From Cinnamomum chago (Eukaryota > Streptophyta > Magnoliopsida > Laurales > Lauraceae), in the NCBI GenBank assembly GCA_038049695.1, contig CP142453.1:16806001-16870000 (forward strand): 64,000 bases of DNA, written 5' to 3'. Position 1 is the stretch's first letter, and every line of letters begins with the position of its first letter. Of this stretch, positions 12,601 to 23,967 are shown in pieces. The notes beneath the pieces are model-generated. The model did no database searches, had not been told where the DNA came from, and saw only the letters and a program-made list of their open reading frames with translations. Made by a program: the position numbers and the translations under genes.

Positions 12601-15600
12601 ACAATGTATATCAAGATTACAACAGGCATCAACCCCAAAATATGACAGGCCACTAGCCCAACATATTGCCATCCTTAATAGAATCTTCTGAGGAGACCAA
12701 GATCAATTTTTTATCTTTTCAAATCTTGAATTATTCTAGTTATATTGGGCATAGAAATTGTTCCAATATATGGGCAATGAATATGTTAGTTTGTTCATGT
12801 CAGAGCCAGAGCTTGGAATTGGATAGATCGATGAAATTCTGTGACAACTCAGTCGAGCAAAAGCCACCAGGATGGAGCAAATCGATGCATGATGTTATGC
12901 AACTAAGAGAAACAAGCACATAATGAACATAAGTAAATGTTTAAAAGTGAAATCTACCCTGTGTTCTACTGAGTGTAGCAGATGGGGAATCAGGCAGAAG
13001 TTCACATATAAGTGCCTCGGCAGTTTTCCTGTACCTCTGGAGTCCAACCCACTCTGCTTTTTGATCATTAGAGGCAAAGAAATCTACTCTGGACAAAAGA
13101 ACCTGGTAAAGGTGCACAAAAGTTATGACTCAAATTTCATAGAAAGGTAATTGCATTTACAAAATGTGGAACTACTGCATAGGTACATGGGAGAAAAATG
13201 TATATACCTGTGTCCCTGCAAGCTTGTTGTCCCAGCTAAACCATGAAGTATGTCCCCAGTTTGCAAACTTATATCCATTCTCTGAGGCAACATAGCTGAG
13301 GTATGATTCGTCCCCAGTCGCATGATAGAGCCAGGCAGCCGCCCATAGGAGCTCGTCGGTATATCCTGTAGAGTTGTAGTACTTTTGGACTTTGGGAATG
13401 CTGACACTGTAAGAACCTCGATAAGTGTCTGCGAAAGTAAACAGCTGTTCAGCATGCTCCAGAAGCATCTCTGAATAAGTGGGTTCTTCGGTTTTGAACA
13501 CCAAAGAAGCTGCTGCTAGAGCGGCTGCTGTTTCTGCTGCTACCTCTGATCCTGGGTAAGATGTGTTCAGCTGTGTAAGAGGCCTTTTCTCCGTCATGGT
13601 TTCTGGCCTCTCCCAGCATTTGTGGTCAATTTCAGGATCTCCCACCTACCAACCAGAACAAGGAACTTCGGTAACATCATGACAGTTGTAATCACAGAAA
13701 ATCAAGAAAAATTAAATGAAACCAATGACATGCGGGTTTTGACTCTGTGACTGCACTGCATGAAAATTTTATAAGGATGCTTAAGAAACCCAGATAACAT
13801 ATTTAGGACTAAGGAGTAGTTGGAAAGAAAGGAATTGTAATACATGAAATGAAGCTTAAAAGGCTAACGACAAAACGTGTGATATGGATTTCTCCTTTAA
13901 ATGTTACAAGAGATTCTTAGATATAGCCTGTTTGTACTGTGTTACAGGTTTGCTAGACAAGATAAGCAGATGTTAAACAATCCAGGGGTCACAGTGCTGG
14001 TGCTAATGCAGGAAAGCTCACTTCATGGGATTTTTCCCAGTTCTAATACCATGCCCAAATTCTTTGCAGATTGAGACTTATAATTCAATAAATTAAGCCC
14101 ATAAACTCAACACTTCTGTTCCATTTCCATTTGTAAATTATGAGTTACAAACATCAGTAAATTATGTTTAAGACTCTTTTCCTTTCATTATATGTCGAAT
14201 TGAAGATGAATTGGATAAACAAAAGCTCAAGTTGTTTGAATGTTATCATGCGTATCCATTCCTCTTGTATTTGGGCAGTAAGGAAATTGTAAACCACCAG
14301 AGTCAAAAAGTTGAGAAAAGCAATGTAGGAACAAATGCAAGTGCACACAATCTAGCATAGGCTTTTCCAATGAGAACTTCTTACAAATATAGTAACATTT
14401 AATTTGTGAGAACAAAGGGCCGGTTTGTTTGTATAAAATACGTAGGAACTCATGCCATAAATGGTTAAAATGAAAATCAAAGGCAAATATACAAAAATAA
14501 TTATCAAATAACCTCCCCTTTAATGGAGATTGGATCAAGGGAAGATGTGAAGTGAATACCTAGCCATCACCCAAGTAATTCAACACCCAAGGAAAGTCAA
14601 GGTCCCATCTGCATCTCCACCTTATTTCCCCCCTTCACACCCCCGCTCCACACCCACCACGCCCCCCCACCCACCCACCACCTCATAGCCTCTTCATTAA
14701 TCTTTCGGTGGAGCTCATTTGAACATGAATTCCTATTTATTCAAATTCATATGTAATCTAATACAAACAAACAGGCCCTAAACAGTAAATATTACTGTAG
14801 ATGAATTACCTGAATAACCAACACATTCTTGGAAGGATGACTATTGACCAGATAATCAGTAATCCATTTAAGTGATTCTTTTGCAGGCTCCAGATGGTTT
14901 GCTGCACTCATCTGATCCCCATACTCAAGAATGCCCCATGACAGAATTGTCGCTGTGAAAGCCATTGGAAAACCAAATTTTATATGATCCCCTGCATCGT
15001 ACATTCCCTTTGACAGATCCAATCCCTCTTCATCTCCATCTTTTAGAGCTGAATCCCCTCTCCAAGAAATCTGGTTATTAACCAATTTACCAGCTACAGA
15101 GAGGGAGCGAAAAAGTTCATCCTAGTTAAAATTTATAAAAGCTAATACGTTTACCATATGGATATCTTCCATGACTAATTAAACCAGAGTCTTATAAGAA
15201 CAATAACAGAAAAGGGGAAAAAACTGAAAACATGCATGTAACACCGTTCAATCAGATGTGTAATAATGTTCTATAGATTCCATTCCTTTTATCTCTAAAA
15301 AGGGTGTTTATATTGGAAAGGACTTAGAAACCTTCTCAGCAAATACTACACAGAAAAAGAAGCCACCACTATCACATAAAGATAAACAATCAATACAATG
15401 TTTGCCTGTGGAAAAAGAACAATTTAAAAGGAGAAACCCCAATTTGCAGTTACATCAACTGTCAATGATGCAAAGGGGCCATCAAATGGTCTCCTTTTCC
15501 ATAAGAAATGATTAGTCCCCCTTCACCCTAGCAAATTGAATCACAGCAATGTGATTGACCCCTCTAAATCTCCATCTTATATCATTCACTCCTCTCCTTT

Positions 15601-16118
15601 TTAATATTCCTTAGATAAACCCCCATTACTGCAACATTACTAAACTTATCAAAAACCCATCTTTCTACATGTAGTAACCACTCATACAATTCTCCGAAAA
15701 ATTGCGAATTGTTCATGTACTCTGCGAAAACAGTTACATCTCAACAATGGTAATTTCTATTGTAACGGATGCCACATGGGGACTATTAAAAGACCATAAT
15801 CAGCAAGCAAGATATCTTCATTCAGGATAGTCACCCAACTAATAAAAAAAAAACCATCTTCTAAACAAGAAACTCAATTAGAATTCAAAAGAACAAGTTT
15901 AAAAAAAAAAACCAAAAAACAAAATTACATTTCTGCACATCAAAGAATTGCAAGGCGAGGCCAAGCGCTTCTGAGTACTTCTCCACAATGGCACCCGGCG
16001 GACCGGGAACAGGTGCAACACCGCGTGATCTACGAACCAATATAACAGCAGCAGCAGCAGCAACAACAGCTACAACTATCAACGTGCAACATATACAGCA
16101 GCATTTGCACCTCCCCAT
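9687..16118 (-). CDS. GH9 endo-1,4-beta-glucanase, endoglucanase 10 (GH9B7) type
   Basis: Six exons join in frame to 517 aa: 16118-15929, 15093-14810, 13645-13208, 13102-12958, 10805-10639, 10016-9687. All introns are GT-AG and phases agree (1,0,0,1,0). The enzyme family cleaves internal beta-1,4-glucosidic bonds of cell-wall glucans. The N-terminus is Cys-rich (MGRCKCCCIC) and followed by a hydrophobic segment (about residues 13-29), then PVPGPPGAI, as I recall for Arabidopsis endoglucanase 10; this suggests a membrane anchor or signal anchor rather than the long KORRIGAN N-terminus. The catalytic-domain marks are DAGD (96-99), VHHRGASIP (434-442) and catalytic Glu490 in GEPTTYN. Length is close to the family (about 525 aa). 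No stop or frameshift is seen. Introns 2, 4 and 5 carry transposon pieces. Confidence 0.9.
10111..10173 (-). mobile_element. Probable 3' tail of an RTE-type LINE (or its SINE)
   Basis: Read on the minus strand, GAATTCACATAGCCAACCCC is followed by AACATAGTTGGAACAAGGCT and a GATGATGAGGATGA-like tail. The hairpin with CCAACCCCAA and TTGG before a GAT-rich tail is what I remember of the 3' ends of plant RTE non-LTR retrotransposons. Only the tail is present. It lies in intron 5 of the endoglucanase gene. Confidence 0.4.
11401..12320 (+). mobile_element. Copia-type LTR with primer-binding site, truncated element
   Basis: A long terminal repeat begins TGTTAGGTTTTTTGAG at 11401 and ends GATTTTCTGTTTTACA at 12186. 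Two bases later comes TGGTATCAGAGCC, the usual primer-binding site for initiator Met-tRNA. A short leader follows to about 12320 and the rest of the element (gag-pol, second LTR) is absent. The LTR start resembles the two solo LTRs at 29625-30540 and 34707-35689, including GGACAAAAC about 45 bases in. It carries several GCTCGAGC palindromes at 11520-11625. It sits in intron 4 of the endoglucanase gene in antisense orientation to that gene. Confidence 0.8.
12189..12201 (+). other. Retrotransposon primer-binding site (initiator Met-tRNA)
   Basis: TGGTATCAGAGCC matches the reverse complement of the 3' end of plant initiator Met-tRNA, the primer used by most plant Copia elements. It sits 2 bases downstream of the LTR end, as expected. 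Confidence 0.85.
12390..12640 (-). mobile_element. Possible degenerate retrotransposon leader (minus)
   Basis: On the minus strand, TAAGTGGTTGTCAACATTGC is followed by ATCAAAGTGGGAGTTCGAGT. This looks like a mutated LTR end plus a decayed Met-tRNA primer site (compare TGGTATCAGAGC) and leader, in the opposite orientation to the element just upstream. Weak evidence; it could be unrelated intron sequence. Confidence 0.3.
14417..14778. mobile_element. MITE in endoglucanase intron 2
   Basis: The left end GGGCCGGTTTGTTTGTATAA pairs with the right end, whose reverse complement starts GGGCCTGTTTGTTTGTATTA. The right flank is TAA and the left flank AAA, so a 3-bp duplication is only approximate. The length is about 360 bp and a C-rich stretch lies at 14630-14680. 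Probably Tourist-like. Confidence 0.65.
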
Positions 16119-16434
16119 TCAGCGAAAGCAGAGAGCAGTTTTGGGAAAGAGGGAGAGAGAGAGAGGAAAAAGGATAGTCTTTTTGGGTGGTGTTGTTTCC
16201 TAGGATTTAGATAGCAGAGGCATTGCCTGCATGGGTTGAATGAGGTTGAATCAATGAGGGTGATTGTGATGGCAGTTGGGTTAATTTGGTGGAAGAAGAG
16301 GGTGGATGAGTAGAGTACAGTTGGAGAGAGCTTGATGGAGAGGAGTTTTCGGGGCTTTGGAGGAAGGAGACAATGTGGGTGTCTTTTTTTGTCTCAACAG
16401 AATCTTTCCAGATGTGTTTGAAAGAGCGAGGGAG

Positions 16435-16444
16435 GTTATATAAC
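16435..16444 (-). promoter_or_regulatory. Candidate TATA box of the endoglucanase gene
   Basis: GTTATATAAC lies about 320 bp upstream of the ATG on the minus strand, giving a plausible 5' UTR near 290 bp. The motif is palindromic and so has no strand of its own. No other TATA-like run is as clear in the 350 bp upstream of the start codon. Confidence 0.35.
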
Positions 16445-16449
16445 GACAA

Positions 16450-17572
16450 CCCCCCACTGTTTTTTCTGTTATTCTACCGTTCGGCTGCTTACATGGGCGG
16501 GTGCAACTTGGGTCGGGCTTGAACTGAATCTGAATGGCTCCAACACACCGAAAAGAGGAATTTGAGTTGTATGGTTCGGGTACTGATGCGGGTAGGATTT
16601 CAAACCCGTATAAGTAACGAAGCCGTTCATGTTTGTTCACATTTGAATACATAGGAATTCATCGTCAATGGACATCCACGTATGGATTATTAAGTTAGTT
16701 AAGCGTGGACAATATAAGCATAGGGGGTGAAGGATATGCGGTAACAATGAATATAAAATTAAATATTGATGTTTGTAGGATTTGAATTACTAGATAAGTG
16801 TTTGGGCATTCATTTTTTATATTCTTTTGATTTACTTTCCATTAAAGAGGAGGTTATCTGGTGGTCATTTTTTAATAATCACCTTGGGATCTTCAATTTA
16901 ACTACTTATGACATTATAATTATTATGTATTAGACAACTTTGAGGCCTAATACCTTCAATAATCAACAGTTCTCACTCACAAAATTAAAAAATAAAAAAA
17001 AACCCCCTAAATCTATACATCCAATATTACTGTTATAACTATCTATTTTATAGCTTTAAGATGTCAAGAATGAGTAATACTTTAAAATGAAGAGAACTTA
17101 AAAAGTCAATTATAAATGGGACAAAGCTTCAAAGATGATAAATTTTCATAAGTAGGATTATCTCAACCAAAATTATTGATATTCTTTGCACTAACCACTT
17201 CTTTTTCCACTTGAAATGTAAGCATGTGACGACACAAACTCACACATAAATTGACCATCTTCTTTTTTATTATTTTGAAAGATATCTTTTGGTAGTTTCT
17301 CGAGAAGGTTAGAAAAATGATATTCCCAATGATCTTTCATTCAATATTCCACTGATTGAAGATTTAACATATTCCAATGTGGACAATTTTGGCTAACATT
17401 CTTTATCTTTATGCCTTGTGCTGTCATTAAGGCCGTGGCCAAATCAGAGTGAAATTTCTATTCGAGCTAAGTATTTATCAGACTGCGGCCTCGAGCACTA
17501 TATAATATTATAGTATTCTAATATATTGATTTGCTTGTGATAGGCAAATTATCAAGTGCGGAACATAACTAT
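16450..17572. other. Upstream intergenic DNA, AT-rich
   Basis: Upstream of the endoglucanase promoter. No gene or clear repeat is visible. The sequence is AT-rich with scattered A and T runs. Confidence 0.5.
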
Positions 17573-17956
17573 TAGGGTTGCGAACGGGTCACTTTCGGTC
17601 CGGGTCTATGGTGGATCCAGAATCGGAACCATTAAGGAGAATGTGGAATTAGATCCAGACTTGAAACCATTTCAAAACCAGTTTCTTAGTTTTGGAACCG
17701 GAACTATAACTATATATGGGACTGGTTTGGATCCGGGTGGGTCTAAGTAGAAAATGATATTAAAAAAATATGGTTTTAGGAGGGATTTTCGAAAATTGAG
17801 GTAATATGTCAGGTCTTGGGTCCACGGATCCGAACCAATGTAGAACCGGACATGGATCAATTTACTTATCGGAGCCTAAATAAGGACCTAGACCTGGATT
17901 TTAATGGGTCGGAACCTCCGGATAATCGAAAAATCGGGGACCCATTTACATCCCTA
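17573..17956. mobile_element. hAT-type MITE, same family as 4457-4994
   Basis: The left end TAGGGTTGCGAACGGGTC and right end GACCCATTTACATCCCTA are inverted repeats with a few changes. The flanks are ATAACTAT (17565-17572) and ATACCTAT (17957-17964), a 7-of-8 target duplication. The interior shares GGGTCGGAACCTC-type sequence with the 4457 element in reverse orientation. Length 384 bp, no transposase. Confidence 0.85.
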
Positions 17957-18539
17957 ATACCTATGATCTCATTGTGATTTGCAACCCATGTGGGGCCCAG
18001 TAATGATCCTATCTTCTTCCTAAAACCCATACTACTCTCCCTTGATTGGCATCAAATTGGTTTCAGACATTCATTGTTGAATACATATAACTTGAAACAT
18101 TTTTTAAGTACTTTTCATGTCTTGATTGATTCTGTGGCCTTAATCTCTACACCGTTTTATAACAAATGAGGCTAAAATTTTGGAGGCTAGCTTCCTTATC
18201 AATGTGTCCATATTTCCTTCTGCCATCCCCCTCAACGGTGATATGTTATGATACATTCAACTGTGCCCCATGCAGATGTCTCATGTGGCACCTACCCTAC
18301 ATACTCCCTTGTGGGGCCCACCAAGGGCCCTTTATGATCCACCCAAAGCCCATTACTCACTAGCCTCTCCATTGTCATAAGCCCCAAGTTTTTTACACCA
18401 TTCAGAATGGGATTTGACCATTGAATTGAAATCCAAAAAGCTTAATGCCTTTTAAAAGCTTCTTTTGTCATAGATCAAGGGGTTAGAATGATCTAAAAGA
18501 CTTAAATTTTGAAATAAACAAAAAAGTGATCCCCACAAA

Positions 18540-18540
<1 letters not shown>

Positions 18541-18573
<33 letters not shown>

Positions 18574-18607
18574 TGACTCACTCTCTCTCGCTCTCTCTCT
18601 CTCTCTC
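18541..18607. repeat. Perfect GA/TC palindrome centred on TGACTCA
   Basis: A GA run with one GC interruption (GAGAGCGAGAGAGAGTGA) meets its exact reverse complement around the centre TGACTCA near 18576. The arms are about 30 bases with mirrored interruptions. This is a true inverted repeat able to form a cruciform, not only a microsatellite. Confidence 0.9.
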
Positions 18608-19271
18608 CCCACATTCTCTTATCACACATGACCATGACAATGGCTTGACGGTTGATCATCTTAGCAGCTACATCCTTCTTTTCCTGGCCTTATCTTTTTC
18701 ATTCTTCAGAACTGTGAAGAAGAAAAACATGAAATAGGCATCAAACAATGAGAAGATGAGAAATGTGGTAACATGAAAACATGATCATCCAAAAACTTTT
18801 ACTTGTATTATTTTCTTAAAAATAAAGTACATTTTCATGAAAATAAAGGTACCCAAACGCAGCGTAGGGTCACAGGTAGCGGTCCTCATGGCCAAGGCCC
18901 ACACGGATCTGGGCGTGACCCTGGCCCGGTCCACTTTGGACAAAGCCCTAAACACCCTAAATTACAGGCAAGGATTGGGCTAAGCACTTACAGCATGTGT
19001 AGGCCCTGGACAGTATATGGGCCTGTGTTTTTAGACTCGGGCTGGACCTTAATATGCCTCAGCCTGACCCTACCAGGACCATGAACACCCTAAATTACAG
19101 ACTATCTAAAACCAGAGTAACTAACAGGCCTAAAAAAAACCAGACAAAAGTACAAACTAACTCAAGACTAGGCTAAAAGGGCAGGACTTGGGCTGAACCT
19201 GCCTATGGAAGGCCCTAGCTGGGCTGGACTGATGGTTTTCAGCTGGAATCAGACCCAAAGAGCAAGTTAAC

Positions 19272-19273
19272 AA

Positions 19274-19320
<47 letters not shown>
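19272..19320. repeat. Compound microsatellite (TA)n(GA)n
   Basis: About 17 TA units run directly into about 8 GA units. Confidence 0.9.
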
Positions 19321-19321
<1 letters not shown>

Positions 19322-19327
19322 GCTACT

Positions 19328-19790
19328 GTCAAGCCCCCAATTGTTAAACTAGGGATTATGCGTGAAATTACGGTCAATTAAGATTTTTCAACATTAATAA
19401 ATAACACGTGGCCCCAATCACGTCCCATATAAATCGAAGACCGCTGTGAGGTACAAACATTTCCTCGAATACATTAAACATATAGTGAAAGCTTCATAAA
19501 TATAAGTGGTATCTCAAGATGTATAGTTAAGAGTAAATATTGAAATATATTAACTAGAGTTCAAGTTTGAAATAGTTTGACCAAAAGTATTATTTACAAT
19601 AAAATGTTACACTAAAACCCGGGCCTAATCAAAAGAAAAAACGAACCAAAAGATGAATCTAACAAGGTATAAATGTGAAAACTTGATAATCCAATAGTCT
19701 AGGAGGTCATCAGGCTGATCCGCCTGAACTTCCTCCGGCGTCAGCTCGTTGAAGTAGAAGGGTTCGGTACCTATGCACCAAAAGTAGCAT
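19328..19790 (-). mobile_element. LTR fragment related to 25779-28295 (minus)
   Basis: The reverse complement of 19610-19790 matches the block near 28090-28290: both contain GCATAGGTACCGAAC, TTCAGGCGGATCAGCCTGAT, CTCCTAGACTATTG, TTTATACCTTG and TTAGGCCCG in the same order. The reverse complement then continues to GGGGGCTTGACA at 19328, which looks like an LTR 3' end. This is a partial LTR, opposite in strand to the one at 25.8-28.3 kb. Confidence 0.6.
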
Positions 19791-19871
19791 CATCAGCCAC
19801 GATGGCCGGCAGATCGATCCAATGGTCTAGTAAATCTCGATCTAACCAAAAGTTGGTAGGCATGTGCAATT

Positions 19872-19873
<2 letters not shown>

Positions 19874-19902
<29 letters not shown>
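19874..19902 (+). repeat. Uninterrupted run of 29 G
   Basis: Twenty-nine G in a row, flanked by CAATTTT and TCGTGTG. Such a run can form G-quadruplexes and its exact length is unreliable in most assemblies. Confidence 0.95.
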
Positions 19903-22900
19903 TCGTGTGTTTGATTCATTTGGATGGACCAAGGATGGGCCCCAGAAGTATTAGCTTACGCTTATCATAAGCTTAAGCTTAGGAGAGCCTTGCCCTATAT
20001 ATATATAAGCGCTACACAGCATCCCGACATTTTTTAGGAGAAAAAGCCCCTCTTAGTTGGGTCCATTGGGATGTATGATGATAATGGAAGTCCATTGGAT
20101 GGAAAAATTTATATCCTTTACTGCATATTTGCCCTGCACAACCATGTCCTTAATAAATTTATAAAGAAAAAGGCAATGATTGCTAGTTAGAAAACTGATC
20201 AAACCGTTTATTTTCTGTTCATTGTGGCACACCTGTGAAAATTCACTCCTCTTTAGTGCAACAGTAACATGATCCAACTATTTATGTACAGTTTGATTAA
20301 GTTATGACAAAAAATAAATATATTAATAAAATTGATAAAATCTCCTAATATCAAGGGTTAGGATGTTTATCGTAGTATTACATCTGGCCGGATCCTGAAT
20401 CCACGCTTACACTTCTCCTATCGCGTATACATGTGATTTGAAAAGTAAACCCTTTTTTAAGCATTCCCAATTGCCCTTTTTAATCTTCGATTCCTTAGCT
20501 AAATGTCTAATTTCTTGGAGTGTGACTCAAGTCAAGCTCAACTCGACTGCTTTAACTGGCTGAAGGACTATAAGGTCTTATGGTCTATGGACAAGCCAAT
20601 CAAGTTAAATTGAGCTTAACAATATTAATTGGCTTAATGATGGCAAGGTCTCTTGCAGTGTTAATCTGAGATTGTTTTCAACTTTTTGGGGGCTTTGGTT
20701 TGTGGTTTTGGATTCTTGTTTGACTTTATTTATGATTAAATTTTCACTAAGCATTTTTTATAGGAGAACCTGATACGTATTGATATGGTATGCAAATCAT
20801 TGGGTTATATGGACCGGGCTGTGTAGGCCCATTTATATCCGTGTCAGATACAAGTTCAATCCACTTAATAGATGGGTCGGGCTTGGGTTCCATACTGACT
20901 TCTAATGTATTATGGATGGATCTCAACCGGACACATTGCCACCAGTAGAGTGGAAGTAGCCAAATTCAAAAGCTTCTCAAAATAAATTCCAACAACACTT
21001 CCTCATGAAGTTGGTAGAACACATCATCCCATATGAACTGAGAGTTTATAGATTGAGACTTGAGAGTGTGTAATCATACATCATACAGTCTTTTCCTTGC
21101 TCAATGAACCATTGTTCGAAATAGCGCTAAATAGCGGCCGTATTATCGGCCGTAACGATTTAGACTGCTACACTATTTTGAAAATAGCGGCATTACAATC
21201 TAAAACTTAGTAGAGCCAATAAATTTTAATTTAAGACATTATTTTTCATATTTCTTCTCCTTTATAGCCTTTCCTAAAGTTGTCTCTACTCTCGTATGGT
21301 TCTGAATCACTTAAGAAACACAAAATTGGTTGCTACATAAAATTCTTGTTTTTTTTTAGTACTTAAAGAACTTCCACTGGAAAACCGCTACGCCCGCCGC
21401 AACCCTATTTTAATCCTTGCAATGAACTATCGTTTATTTAATTATGTTTCACATATCCAAACAGAGCAAATTGTGTCTTAAAAGTAAGAATATTGTTCAA
21501 CAAGCATAAAAGCAATTTCTAATGAGTTGGCAGAGGTGAACCACTTAGAAAAGCTCTGAACAACGTCAATGCTTCAGATGGTGATGTGAATGGGACTTCA
21601 TGGGCCGCGCCCCTCACTGTTGCATATGTAAGAGATGTCATGTTTTTGCCATCTCTTAGTCCACCCTACGACTGAGCCCACCCTCCAACCTGCAATTGCT
21701 TATAGTTAATGCCATATTTTTAGGTTTAAATTGAAATGATCAAAATCTGAATAAGCAATTAGGGCTATCAATGGACATGGGCTGAGTGTAGATCTGCAAA
21801 AAATGGAAAGCTGATGGCACAAGTTTGGAGTGTATGATGGGGCCAACAGGCTCCACCCAGATCAAGCTTCAGGGTTGGAATCCTTTTATTGGGCCTGATA
21901 TTGATCCTAAATTCAAGCCCTTATTGGGTAAGACCCTTTATCGGGCTCAAATCTTTACGGGCCATCTTGGGATCCAGTAAACGAAACCGGATGGTCTCGA
22001 CAAATAGGGATCCTGTTTGGGAAGTTTCATGATCATACAATAAGAAGGGTTATCTTGAATCCGAATGGACATGTGGTTGATATAGGGCCTCAACTGAGGA
22101 TGATTGAATGGCCCAAACCCCAACCGTTTAAAATCCCTAATACTTATTAGCAATAAATTAATCAACAGTAAAGAGTTGACCTGCTTCTTATCATGCCAAG
22201 GTGCATAAGGTGTGAAGGTGGTGAGATTTAGCTGTTGGGCCAGCATATTGGCAATTATCCTGGTTTGGGTCAATGGAATTTTTGTATCTTGGTCTCCACT
22301 GCAAGTATCATTTCCATCAGTTATTAGTGTTGAAGGTTAGGGAACAGAGGAAAGAAAAAAAAAAGTTTAGGAAGCTTCAGGGTGGTACCTACTGACCTGT
22401 AAAGAATGATTGGAATGCCCTCTTTGAGAAGGTCGGCCACCAGTGGTATGAGGTTCATATCCATGTTAACTTCTTGATAAACAAGAGGCCTACAACATGT
22501 AGAATAATATCTTTTTATCACGCTAAATCACATTCTATTTATGTTTAGTGTCGGAAATTACTGATCTGATTCGAACCAGAAGTAGTAAATCCGAGTTGGG
22601 CCTAACAGTTGCAACCTGATAAATAAATGGGCCGGGCGTTGGTTAATTAAACCATATATTCTCCTCACATGTGAACCCAATCTGAGCTGGCTCATTGTTC
22701 TCTAACATGAGAATTTAGGGTTCAGGTTGACATTCCGAAACTGATTAATACAAAGGTGGAGTTTCGGGTTCGGCACAAAGCCATTGCCATATGGGTGATG
22801 TGACCCAAACTTGACCTGACCTGAACTGACCCATTCCCACTTGTATTTGATACTTTTGCCTTTTATGTTTTAACAATATTTCTATGAAATGGGGCTTTTA

Positions 22901-23279
22901 ATTTTATTGCCGTTCAATCAAGAAGGGCTGTGGGACAATAGGGCCAAAATTTGAAGTTTGAGCAGATCACGATTGCTCTGGGCCCTGGCCCGGCCAATGG
23001 ACGGCAATGTAGAGGACTGTTTTGGGTCATTGGCTGTCAACCCAGAGCATAATCCTAAAGCCTGGTCCATTTTGGAGTCAGCACTAGGCTTGCCAACATG
23101 CTTAACTGATTCCCAAGACCGTAGTTCTAGAACTGGACTCGCCTTAGTTACCTGGTTGCGTCGGGTAACTTGGAGTGAGTTTGACCGAGTTTTTTTAGCA
23201 AACTTGATCAGACTAGCTTATTCAACTTGGTGCCCTTTGAATCAGGCCAACTTGGTAAGTGATGGCCCAATTGGCCCAT

Positions 23280-23280
<1 letters not shown>

Positions 23281-23328
<48 letters not shown>
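23281..23328. repeat. GA microsatellite
   Basis: About 23 GA units next to the exon 7 donor of the carboxypeptidase pseudogene. The intact copy has a much shorter GA run at the same place (32812-32829), so the repeat predates the duplication and has expanded here. Confidence 0.9.
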
Positions 23329-23329
<1 letters not shown>

Positions 23330-23741
23330 CCCATACCCTAAGCAGAAATCCCAATGAAATGGAAGGCCAGTTGTGTTGGCATAAAGGCCCCTTTGTACTT
23401 CAGGCTTGTTAAGATAGGATAGTATTCTTTCTCCCAGGCATGGATCACCATTACTGCTCCGAGCTAGCTGTTCACACCATCAACAACCCCTTTTATCAAC
23501 TAGTTAAAAACATTTCCAAAATCACCTAGAACATAAACAAACACAACCCACACAAAGCATACACTAATGTATCACTATGTAGGAGCAATCAAGTGAGCAA
23601 CAAGGAACCTTAACTAAAAATGTTGCCATAAATCTAACTACTGTGTGCCCCCACTGCCCCATTTGATAAAATTGCCTATTTCCCATCACCATCTAAACTT
23701 GACCAGATAGTGACTAAGGTTCCCTCACACTGAATTTCATA

Positions 23742-23967
23742 ACTTTTTTTTTTGTTTGTTTGTTTTTTTTTTTTTTTTCTTTTTTTACTAATGGAGGGTT
23801 TCCAAAGGTTGGACTAATCCCTCTGGGCCTAGAGAGAAGCAGGGTAAAACCCCTTTGGCCCCCAGTAGGTAGCACAAGTGGACTCAACTTTCGATTCCTG
23901 AAGAAGGGGACTTCTAGCTCTGAAAGAGGGATGAACCGCGGTCTTGACCACTCGGCCAACCCTTGAC
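23742..23967 (-). mobile_element. tRNA-derived SINE (minus)
   Basis: On the minus strand the element starts GGGTTGGCCGAGTGGTCAAG, like the 5' half of a Ser or Leu tRNA with an A-box (TGGCCGAGTGG). It continues through CTCTTTCAGAGCTAGAAG and GGAATCGAAAGTTGAGTCC (a weak B-box region), and ends GGAAACCCTCCATTAGT plus a long A-rich tail. The related copy at 2058-2219 keeps the same block order. It lies within the carboxypeptidase pseudogene and is not seen at the same place in the intact copy. Confidence 0.7.

Larger units (their letters stand above)
17957..21518. other. Non-coding stretch with simple repeats and an LTR fragment
   Basis: No supported gene. It contains the GA/TC palindrome at 18541-18607, a TA-then-GA microsatellite at 19272-19320, an LTR fragment at 19328-19790 and the G29 run at 19874-19902. 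The GGCCCA-rich part at 18840-19260 and the GCGG-rich part at 21119-21400 look like old transposon sequence that I cannot classify. Confidence 0.5.
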
